Below, one piece after another: positions 1 to 4,340 of a DNA stretch of 6,398 nt. Under the pieces are notes generated by a model. It made no database searches and was not told where the DNA came from. It saw only the letters and a list, made by a program, of their open reading frames with translations. Each line of letters opens with the position of its first letter. The first letter of the stretch is position 1. The stretch is taken from contig CAZMGD010000168.1 of NCBI GenBank assembly GCA_964565705.1, positions 1 to 6,398 on the forward strand. Direction: 5' to 3'. This DNA is from CAZMGD01 sp964565705. Its GTDB lineage: Bacteria; Actinomycetota; Acidimicrobiia; Acidimicrobiales; Ilumatobacteraceae. Position numbers and translations under genes: made by a program.

Positions 1-224
1 TCCACGACGCTGCCGGGCCCGCCGAGATCGTGCGCGACGGCGTGGAGGGGCGTCGCTGGCGCACGATCGGCGAGCTCCAGGCGATCACCGCGTCGCTCGC
101 CGGCGATCCAGCGCGGCGGGCCTCGCTGGCCACCGAATCCGCCCGCCGAGCACTCGACTACACCCCCGACCGCTTCGAGCACCGCCTGCGCACGATCCTC
201 GCCGACCTCGACGTCGAAGCCTGA
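1..224 (+). CDS. Glycosyltransferase (GT4-like), C-terminal fragment
   Basis: This is the last 73 residues of a protein whose 5' end lies outside the window; its reading frame begins at base 3 and ends at TGA 222-224. The visible sequence starts HDAAGPAEIVRDGVEGRRW and continues with an alanine/arginine-rich helical tail (ELQAITASLAGDPARRASL, then a YTPDRF segment). The GPAEIVRDGVEG stretch matches the loop after the nucleotide-sugar-binding region of GT-B glycosyltransferases of the GT1/GT4 type (usual form GGxxEIVxDGxxG). The following 'dp.rr..la..a....y....f' pattern is the usual C-terminal helix. Such enzymes transfer a sugar from a nucleotide-activated donor, often in envelope polysaccharide or glycolipid synthesis. 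Donor and acceptor cannot be told from this fragment, and the catalytic EX7E region is not in the window. An internal GTG at 30 is not the start, because the motif runs through it. The family call is reasonable; any narrower name would be a guess. Confidence 0.7.
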   Translation, partial: HDAAGPAEIVRDGVEGRRWRTIGELQAITASLAGDPARRASLATESARRALDYTPDRFEHRLRTILADLDVEA

Positions 225-237
225 TCGACGGACGAAG

Positions 238-251
238 TAGCACTTGTGCTA
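238..251. promoter_or_regulatory. Palindromic operator before first antitoxin gene
   Basis: TAGCAC-TT-GTGCTA is a perfect 6-bp inverted repeat with a two-base centre. It ends two bases before the antitoxin ATG at 254. The overlapping sequence TGCTAGCA (247-254) is a second, 8-bp palindrome that runs into the start codon. Type II antitoxins of the Phd/YefM family usually repress their own operon by binding such palindromes, so this is the likely autoregulatory site. No good Shine-Dalgarno lies between it and the ATG, so the message may be leaderless or nearly so. No clear TAnnnT -10 box was identified. Binding is inferred. Confidence 0.55.
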
Positions 252-253
252 GC

Positions 254-526
254 ATGAACGATGTGGCCACGGTGGGATTGCGTGAACTTCGGCAGGACGC
301 GTCGAATCTCGTTCGACGCGCGGAGCACGGCGAGCGCATCGACATCACCGTCGCCGGCCGCCTCGCGGCCCGCATGGTGCCCGCAGCACCCGGACACTGG
401 CAGAGCTGGGCAGCGATCTCCGAGCTGTTCACAGGTCGGCCCGACCCGGATTGGGAGCGCGACCGCGGTCTGATCGATCACGCGGTCGTCGATCCGTGGG
501 AGGACCGCGATCAAGGCGCTCCTTGA
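254..526 (+). CDS. Type II antitoxin, Phd/YefM family (VapB-like)
   Basis: This 90-residue protein is the antitoxin of the first toxin-antitoxin pair. Residues about 5-43 (ATVGLRELRQDASNLVRRAE, then GERIDITVAGRLAARMVP) are a clear Phd/YefM N-terminal DNA-binding fold. The hallmark features are a strand, then LREL/LRQ with DASNLVRR, then a strand ending in GRxxARMVP. The C-terminal half (about 48-90, with SWAAISELF, PDPDWERD and VVDPWEDRD) is acidic and tryptophan-containing, as expected of the segment that wraps and inhibits the PIN toxin. The ATG at 254 follows a palindromic operator directly; GTG at 263 would give an alternative start four codons shorter in the motif. The toxin frame begins inside this gene (overlap 510-526), so the two are co-transcribed and probably translationally coupled. 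The antitoxin should neutralise the toxin and repress the operon with it. The family call is strong; the exact RNA target system is unknown. Confidence 0.88.
   Translation: MNDVATVGLRELRQDASNLVRRAEHGERIDITVAGRLAARMVPAAPGHWQSWAAISELFTGRPDPDWERDRGLIDHAVVDPWEDRDQGAP
498..504 (+). promoter_or_regulatory. Strong Shine-Dalgarno deciding an ATC start for the first toxin
   Basis: GGGAGGA inside the 3' end of the antitoxin gene matches the anti-Shine-Dalgarno core. GGAGG (499-503) is followed by six bases and then ATC at 510, which is ideal spacing. No ATG, GTG or TTG in the toxin frame lies within reach. The site therefore argues for initiation at the rare ATC codon rather than at the first conventional codon, GTG 615, 112 bases downstream. 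Confidence 0.6.
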
Positions 527-890
527 TACGAGCATCCTGATCGCGACAAACGTCGCGCCGCTCGATGGTGACCTCGCGATCAGCGTCGCGTCGCTCGCCG
601 AACTGCACTTCGGTGTGCTGGTCACCACCGACCACGCAGTCCGCGCCGAACGGCTGAGACGGCTATCGGTGTTGCAACGCACCTTCGATGCGCTCCCGGT
701 CGACGAGTCGGTCGCGGCGAGCTACGGGCAGCTCGCAGCCGCCGTGGTCGCTGCCGGCCGGCGGCCCAGGTCGCGTGCGTTCGACCTCTTGATCGCCGCG
801 ACTGCACACGCCCACGACGCACGGCTGTACACCCGGAACGCCTCCGACTTCGTCGGGATCGAGCACCTCGTCGACGTCGCCGCTGTCTGA
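510..890 (+). CDS. VapC-like PIN-domain ribonuclease toxin with apparent ATC start
   Basis: From ATC 510 this frame encodes a 126-residue PIN-domain protein beginning (M/I)KALLDTSILIATN and ending EHLVDVAAV, a normal VapC length. All four expected acidic positions are present: Asp6 in LLDTS, Glu31 in SLAELHFG, Asp92 in RAFDLLIAATA and Asp113 in YTRNASDF. VapC toxins are Mg-dependent RNases that usually cut tRNA or rRNA; the target here is not predictable. The oddity is the start. The frame is closed upstream by TGA 471-473, and 474-612 contain no ATG, GTG or TTG. The first conventional codon is GTG 615, and starting there would delete Asp6 and Glu31. GGAGG six bases before ATC 510 supports ATC initiation. 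The codon before it, GCG at 507, is one transition from GTG, so start-codon mutation is another possibility. The ORF overlaps the antitoxin gene by 17 bases. Either a weakly translated toxin or a freshly silenced one would fit. Confidence 0.8.
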   Translation: MKALLDTSILIATNVAPLDGDLAISVASLAELHFGVLVTTDHAVRAERLRRLSVLQRTFDALPVDESVAASYGQLAAAVVAAGRRPRSRAFDLLIAATAHAHDARLYTRNASDFVGIEHLVDVAAV

Positions 891-911
891 CGCCGGAGAC
901 GAGGCGTCGGA
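886..911. terminator. Hairpin between converging toxin and secreted-protein genes
   Basis: TCTGACGCC (886-894) and GGCGTCGGA (903-911) form a 9-bp stem as + strand RNA, with one U-G pair and an 8-base loop; the core GACGCC/GGCGTC is perfect. It covers the toxin stop codon and the 22-base gap before the stop of the opposing gene. It could terminate both transcripts. There is no U tract, which is common for actinobacterial terminators but lowers confidence. Confidence 0.4.
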
Positions 912-912
912 G

Positions 913-2907
913 CTATGCCACGTAGGCGACGACGTCGAGGAGCACGTGGGTGGCGCCGAGCTCGTTGAAGATGTCGACGGCGCCGCCGTTGAGGCGGACC
1001 ATCACCAGGTTGGGCACGTCCTGGCCGGCGGTGAAGTTGACGTTCGACGCGGTCGGGCGCGCCGTGCCCGCAGGCCACACCGTGAGGTAGCCGTCCGACG
1101 TGGGCGACGCGGCGGTGACGTTCATGATCACGCCGGTCGCGTTGGCCGGCACGCCGCCCAGCCCGGCCACCGGGAACCGCCGCGACTCGAACGGCGCCAA
1201 CGCGCTCGTCGAGCGGGTGTCGGCGATCCGTTGCGGCGCGATCGGCTTCACCATCGCCCCGGTCGGTGCGTAGTAGCCGTACACGTCGACGATCACGTCG
1301 GCGTCGGTCTCGGCGACGAGCAGCTGGATGTTGCCGCCCGAGCCCACCTTGACGACGGCGAGGTTCGCCCTCGTGCGACCCGGCGAGAGGTTGATGTTCG
1401 ACACCGTGGGCCGTGGTTCGCCGCTCGGGTACGCGGCCGCCCAGCCGATGCCCGACGCGTTGGCGCCGGTGATGTTGAGCACCACGGACGTCGCGTTGGC
1501 CGGGACACCGTTGGCTCCGGCCACCTTCAGCGTGCGTTCCTGGCCGGCGGTGTAGGTCGTGCCACCCTGCCCGAGGCGTGTGTCCATCAGCCGCGTCGGA
1601 GCGACCCCGGTGAACGCGCTGCCGCCGTTCATCGTGCCGGTGCTGTCGATCCAGCCGGCGACGTCGGCGATGAGGTGCGTGGTGCCGGCCCAGTTGTAGA
1701 TGCGGATCTTCCCGCCGGCGCCGACCGGTGCCACCACCATGTTCGGCACGTCGACGTACGGCAGCAGGTTGAGGTTGGACGTCGTCGGCAGTGCGCCGTA
1801 CGAGCTCTGGTCGTCGTAGATGTTCGCCCCGCGCGGTGGCTTGGGGAACAGCGACACGTAGCTGGTCTCGCTCGGGGCGGACGCGGTGACGTTGAGCAGG
1901 ACCGCCGACACGCCGGCCTCGGGGATGCCGTACATCCCGGTGACCTTCAGCTCGTGGTTGGCCGCCACGTCGCGGCGGATCAGCGAGTTCGGCTCGTTGA
2001 TCCGTCCGTCGCCGGGCTGGACCGGACCGTTGGTGATCCCGAGGCCGATGCGCGTGTCGAGGATCCGCGTCGGGCTGAGCGTGTGGAACCCGCCACCCGG
2101 GCTGGCCCCGGGGCCGCCGCTCGAGTAGCTGCAGGTGTCGAAGCCGAAGCAGGTCGCGTCCAGGTCGATCGTCGGGATCCGTCCCGGTGCGATCTCGGTG
2201 AAGGCCGAGATGGCCCGCCCGGTGGCGGTGTCGGTCACGAACACGATGTAGGTGCCCGGCCACGTGACCCCGGCGGTCCAGCCGTTGCCCCGGCTCGTCA
2301 CCGACGCGAACGCCGCGGCCTCGGCGCCGCCGCTGGTGCGCGGCAGCGCGGGCCCGACGTCGGGGAACGTGTAGGGCACCTGGAACACGTCGGTCGTGAC
2401 GCGCCGGTCGGCGACGGGCGTGGACGACACGATCGCACCGTTGGCCCGGAACCCGCCGTAGGCGTCACCGACGCGCGGCAGGGGCACCGTGCCGATGCCG
2501 CCCCAGCCGGCGCCGTTGCGGTCGACCTGCACGTGGGCGCCGCCGACGTCGACGGTCCACGGGTCGTAGGTGTCCTCGTTGGCCGCCGGGTTCGGCTTGG
2601 GGTAGAACTCGTAGCGCACCTGGCTGAGCGAGCGGCCGGCGGCGTCGGTGTCGCGCACGGTGAGCGGCGCCAGCAGATTGCCGTTGCTGTCCCACCACTC
2701 GTAGTCGGCGTACTGGCCGCCGCTGCTGGTGCTGCCGCCGTAGATCGCATCGACGCCCACCATCCCCGGCATGCCGTTGGCGGCGACGGTCAGGCTGAGC
2801 GTCGCCGCGCTGGCCGTGGGCGTCGCGGCCGGGGTCGCGATCAGCGCGGCCACCCCGACAGCGGCGGCGAGGAGGATGGACGCCCGTTTCGTCAAGGTCC
2901 TGCGCAT
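913..2907 (-). CDS. Secreted protein with three actinobacterial exoprotein repeats
   Basis: This is a 664-residue exported protein. It starts MRRTLTKRASILLAAAVGVA, a Sec signal peptide with a basic N-region, a hydrophobic core and a likely cleavage after ASA near residue 34. Residues about 35-270 form a domain I do not recognise; it is rich in Gly, Tyr and Trp and contains the only two cysteines of the predicted mature chain (253 and 259, TCFGFDTC), a possible disulfide. A Gly/Ser/Pro linker (263-274) leads to three repeats of about 115-150 residues (271-420, 430-547, 551-664). Each has PxRxxDTR, a GxPxxAxxVxxNxT motif, SNxN and a terminal DVxGYxx-like strand. Such repeats occur in many actinobacterial surface or secreted proteins; their role (binding or structural) is not established to my knowledge. 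No LPxTG signal or C-terminal membrane anchor is present, so the protein is probably released or held non-covalently. The frame is open upstream to 3240, but that part overlaps the repair gene in another frame; ATG 2907 before the signal peptide is the true start. The Shine-Dalgarno is weak. It lies 46 bases downstream of the repair gene. Confidence 0.85.
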   Translation of the reverse strand: MRRTLTKRASILLAAAVGVAALIATPAATPTASAATLSLTVAANGMPGMVGVDAIYGGSTSSGGQYADYEWWDSNGNLLAPLTVRDTDAAGRSLSQVRYEFYPKPNPAANEDTYDPWTVDVGGAHVQVDRNGAGWGGIGTVPLPRVGDAYGGFRANGAIVSSTPVADRRVTTDVFQVPYTFPDVGPALPRTSGGAEAAAFASVTSRGNGWTAGVTWPGTYIVFVTDTATGRAISAFTEIAPGRIPTIDLDATCFGFDTCSYSSGGPGASPGGGFHTLSPTRILDTRIGLGITNGPVQPGDGRINEPNSLIRRDVAANHELKVTGMYGIPEAGVSAVLLNVTASAPSETSYVSLFPKPPRGANIYDDQSSYGALPTTSNLNLLPYVDVPNMVVAPVGAGGKIRIYNWAGTTHLIADVAGWIDSTGTMNGGSAFTGVAPTRLMDTRLGQGGTTYTAGQERTLKVAGANGVPANATSVVLNITGANASGIGWAAAYPSGEPRPTVSNINLSPGRTRANLAVVKVGSGGNIQLLVAETDADVIVDVYGYYAPTGAMVKPIAPQRIADTRSTSALAPFESRRFPVAGLGGVPANATGVIMNVTAASPTSDGYLTVWPAGTARPTASNVNFTAGQDVPNLVMVRLNGGAVDIFNELGATHVLLDVVAYVA
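916..2097 (-). repeat. Three tandem protein-level repeats in the secreted protein
   Basis: The units lie at 1648-2097 (residues 271-420), 1267-1620 (430-547) and 916-1257 (551-664). Aligned landmarks are PTRILDTR / PTRLMDTR / PQRIADTR, then VSAVLLNVT / TSVVLNIT / TGVIMNVT, then TSNLNL / VSNINL / ASNVNF, then HLIADVAGWI / DVIVDVYGYY / HVLLDVVAYV. Units 2 and 3 share NGVPANAT / GGVPANAT. The first unit is longest, with an insertion near residues 290-312 and another near 357-372. The similarity is in protein, not in long identical DNA, which suggests old duplication followed by divergence. Confidence 0.8.
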
Positions 2908-2917
2908 GATCCGATCG

Positions 2918-2940
2918 ACGGTAGTGGTCTCGTCACGAGA
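2918..2940 (-). promoter_or_regulatory. Possible promoter and operator of the secreted-protein gene
   Basis: On the minus strand, TACCGT (2918-2923) fits a TAnnnT -10 box ten bases before the ATG at 2907, which would give a leader of only a few bases. Just upstream is TCTCGTCACGAGA (2928-2940), a 6+6 inverted repeat with one central base, placed where a regulator could meet polymerase. It could also form a 5-bp hairpin with a 3-base loop at the end of the repair gene transcript. Both readings are inference from a short signal. Confidence 0.3.
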
Positions 2941-2953
2941 AGTGATCGCGGCA

Positions 2954-3541
2954 TCAGGCCGGGAGCGGGCGGCCCTGCTTGTCGAGCTTCGCCGCCTTCG
3001 TCGCCTTCTTCCATGCTCGCACGACCGCCAGCGACTCGGGGTCGTGCACGTCGGCGACCGATCGAGGCGTGTCGTCGGCGAACGGGCCCGCCGCGGCTTC
3101 CCAGCCAGCGGGTCGCACCCCCATCCGCTTGGCGAGGACGGCGACCAAGATCTTCGCCTTCTCGTCCCCGTAGCCCGGCAGCGCCCGCAGCCGCCGGTAC
3201 AGCTCGGTGCCGGAGTCCACCTCCCGCCAGACGTTCGCACCCGTGCCGCGGTAGTCGGAACGCAGCACGGCGCACAGCTCGTGGATCCGCCGGCCGAGCG
3301 CGGCGGGGAAGCGGTGGATCGCCGGCTTGTCGCAGCACACGGCGACGAAGTCGCCGACGTCCATCGAGGCGATCTTGCGGGCGTCGAGGTGGCCGAGCCG
3401 CCGCTTCAGCGTCGCCGGGCCGGCAAAGGCCCACTCCATCGGAACCTGCTGATCGAGCAGCATCCCGATCAAGAGCGCCGTCCCGTCGGTGTTCAGCAGC
3501 CGATCAGCGGCGCGGTCGCCGGTGATGTACAGATCACCCAC
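2954..3541 (-). CDS. HhH-GPD family base-excision DNA repair protein
   Basis: This 195-residue protein matches the actinobacterial HhH-GPD family related to DNA glycosylases (the group I know as TIGR03252). The signature segments, numbered from GTG 3541, are LYITGDRAADRLL (4-16), LLIGMLLDQQVPMEWAF (23-39), PAIHRFP (73-79) and the helix-hairpin-helix LPGYGDEKAK (121-130). A lysine-rich tail ends GRPLPA. HhH-GPD enzymes bind DNA through the hairpin and remove damaged bases; neither the lesion nor activity is established for this subgroup as far as I know, and I cannot point with certainty to a catalytic Asp. The protein is expected in the cytoplasm. The frame has GTG codons at 3565 and 3541. 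I prefer 3541, because homologues begin just before the LYITGD segment and a TAGTCT box sits seven bases upstream, fitting a leaderless message. The gene is divergent from the second vapBC operon and lies upstream of the secreted-protein gene on the same strand. Confidence 0.85.
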   Translation of the reverse strand: MGDLYITGDRAADRLLNTDGTALLIGMLLDQQVPMEWAFAGPATLKRRLGHLDARKIASMDVGDFVAVCCDKPAIHRFPAALGRRIHELCAVLRSDYRGTGANVWREVDSGTELYRRLRALPGYGDEKAKILVAVLAKRMGVRPAGWEAAAGPFADDTPRSVADVHDPESLAVVRAWKKATKAAKLDKQGRPLPA

Positions 3542-3548
3542 GGGCGCC

Positions 3549-3554
3549 AGACTA
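3549..3554 (-). promoter_or_regulatory. -10 box for a leaderless HhH-GPD transcript
   Basis: On the minus strand TAGTCT (TAnnnT) is followed by seven bases and then GTG at 3541, placing the transcription start at or next to the start codon. No Shine-Dalgarno precedes either candidate start (3541 or 3565), which agrees with leaderless translation. No clear -35 box was seen. Confidence 0.45.
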
Positions 3555-3567
3555 GACGGACGCACCG

Positions 3568-3583
3568 ATCTGCACGTGCAGAT
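3568..3583. promoter_or_regulatory. Perfect 16-bp palindrome in the divergent promoter region
   Basis: ATCTGCACGTGCAGAT is fully self-complementary with no spacer. It occupies the -35 zone of the rightward promoter, whose -10 box is at 3591-3596. It also lies 14 bases upstream of the leftward -10 box at 3549-3554. VapB antitoxins usually bind palindromes at their own promoter, so this is the best candidate operator for the second toxin-antitoxin operon. Its position would let the same complex affect the repair gene. Confidence 0.6.
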
Positions 3584-3590
3584 GGATGAG

Positions 3591-3596
3591 TATGCT
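3591..3596 (+). promoter_or_regulatory. -10 box for a leaderless second vapB transcript
   Basis: TATGCT (TAnnnT) is followed by seven bases and then ATG 3604. This is the spacing expected when transcription begins at the start codon. It also argues against starting at ATG 3586 or 3592, which would lie upstream of or inside the box. Confidence 0.5.
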
Positions 3597-3603
3597 CGTC
3601 TGC

Positions 3604-3843
3604 ATGCGCACCACGTTGAACTTGCCGGACGCTCTGGTGGAGGAGGCCAAGGCGCGAGCGAGCAAGGACGGGCGGACGCTGACCAGCCTCATCGAGGAAG
3701 GCCTGCGCACGGTGCTCGCCGAACCTCCGGCGCCTCGGGAACGCAAGCCCCTGCCGACCTTCGGTGGCGGCGGACGGATGCTCATCGACCTGGAGGACAA
3801 GGACGCGCTCTGGGAGATCCTCGACGCTGATGGCTTCAAGTGA
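3604..3843 (+). CDS. vapB: VapB-family antitoxin (ribbon-helix-helix type)
   Basis: This 79-residue antitoxin begins MRTTLNLPDALVEEAK and continues through GRTLTSLIEEGLRTVL, the strand-helix-helix pattern of small ribbon-helix-helix DNA-binding VapB proteins (residues about 1-39). After a proline/basic linker (PPAPRERKPLP) comes a glycine run and an acidic C-terminus (MLIDLEDKDALWEILD) that should occupy the toxin active site. ATG 3586 and 3592 are in frame, but the family normally starts at MRTTLNLP or MRTT(V/I) and a -10 box lies directly before 3604. The protein should dimerise, bind the palindrome at 3568-3583 and repress its operon together with the toxin. Its TGA overlaps the toxin GTG by four bases (GTGA), a sign of translational coupling. 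It is not related to the Phd/YefM antitoxin at 254-526. Confidence 0.88.
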   Translation: MRTTLNLPDALVEEAKARASKDGRTLTSLIEEGLRTVLAEPPAPRERKPLPTFGGGGRMLIDLEDKDALWEILDADGFK

Positions 3844-4268
3844 TCCTGCCGGACGTCAAGCTCCTGGTCTTCGCCGCCCATCACGACGCGCCGCACCACG
3901 ACGTGACCGTCGACTGGCTGCGAGGGGCGGTCAGCGATGACGCCGTGGCCCTGTGCGATCTCGTGATCGCCGGAGCGATCCGGGTGCTGACCAATCCACG
4001 CGTGTTCCAGATCCCTGCACCAATGCGAGAGGCCCTCGCCTTCATCGATGCGTTGCGCGCCGAGCAGACCGTGCGGATGGTGCACGCCACCGCCGCGACG
4101 TGGAGGACGTTCGCCGAGCTCGCCGCCCGGGACTCGCAGATCCGCGCCAATCTCGTGCCGGACGCGTACCTGGCGGCTCTGGCGATCTCCCACGGCTGCC
4201 GGCTCGCGTCGGTCGACCGCGGCTTCGGCCGCTTCCCGGGTCTCGTCCACTTCGACCCGACCCGCTGA
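3840..4268 (+). CDS. vapC: VapC-family PIN-domain ribonuclease toxin
   Basis: This 142-residue PIN protein belongs to the mycobacterial-type VapC group (TIGR00028-like), recognised by LPDVKLLVFA at the start, IRVLTNPRVF (47-56) and LVPDAYLAALAISHGC (105-120), followed by LASVDRGFGRFPGL. The acidic metal-binding set is Asp5, Asp108 and Asp126, with Asp40 (ALCDLVIAG) where the second position is more often Glu. It should be a Mg-dependent endoribonuclease acting on structured RNA and held inactive by the VapB encoded immediately upstream. It starts at GTG 3840, overlapping the vapB stop by four bases, so it depends on coupled translation. It ends 73 bases before the converging aceE stop, with a strong inverted repeat between. 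The domain call is firm; the RNA target is unknown. Confidence 0.9.
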   Translation: MILPDVKLLVFAAHHDAPHHDVTVDWLRGAVSDDAVALCDLVIAGAIRVLTNPRVFQIPAPMREALAFIDALRAEQTVRMVHATAATWRTFAELAARDSQIRANLVPDAYLAALAISHGCRLASVDRGFGRFPGLVHFDPTR

Positions 4269-4274
4269 GCCCAA

Positions 4275-4324
4275 GTTCTCGGTCGGCTTCTGGTCCCCAG
4301 AGGTGCCAGAAGCCGACCGAGAAC
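4275..4324. terminator. Bidirectional terminator, perfect 19-bp inverted repeat
   Basis: GTTCTCGGTCGGCTTCTGG (4275-4293) is exactly complementary to CCAGAAGCCGACCGAGAAC (4306-4324), with a 12-base loop. It lies between the stops of vapC (4268) and aceE (4341), which converge, so one hairpin can end both transcripts. There is no U tract on either side, as is usual for GC-rich actinobacterial terminators. The long perfect stem makes this a confident structural call. Confidence 0.85.
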
Positions 4325-4340
4325 GAAGGGGCGCGTCGCG

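Noticed and set aside
615..890. GTG 615 as the start of the first toxin
   Set aside because: It would remove the LLDTS aspartate and the SLAEL glutamate of the PIN active site and has no well-placed ribosome binding site.
722..2263. A 513-residue minus-strand frame overlapping the secreted-protein gene
   Set aside because: It is an Arg/His-rich shadow of the real frame with no motif.
2908..3240. In-frame N-terminal extension of the secreted protein
   Set aside because: The extension is Arg/Ser/Thr-rich noise lying over the HhH-GPD gene in another frame, and a textbook signal peptide begins at ATG 2907.
946..3525. An 859-residue open frame on the + strand antisense to the secreted-protein and repair genes
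   Set aside because: Its product is low-complexity Arg/Gly/Ala/Val/His-rich sequence with no domain. The opposite strand encodes two clearly recognisable proteins. Long antisense frames are expected at this GC content.
3542..3565. GTG 3565 as the start of the HhH-GPD gene
   Set aside because: It is possible, but it adds eight residues not typical of the family and would place the likely -10 box inside the gene. It is kept only as an alternative.
3586..3603. ATG 3586 as the start of the second vapB
   Set aside because: It adds MSMLVC before the standard MRTTLNLP start, and a -10 box at 3591-3596 would lie inside the coding region.
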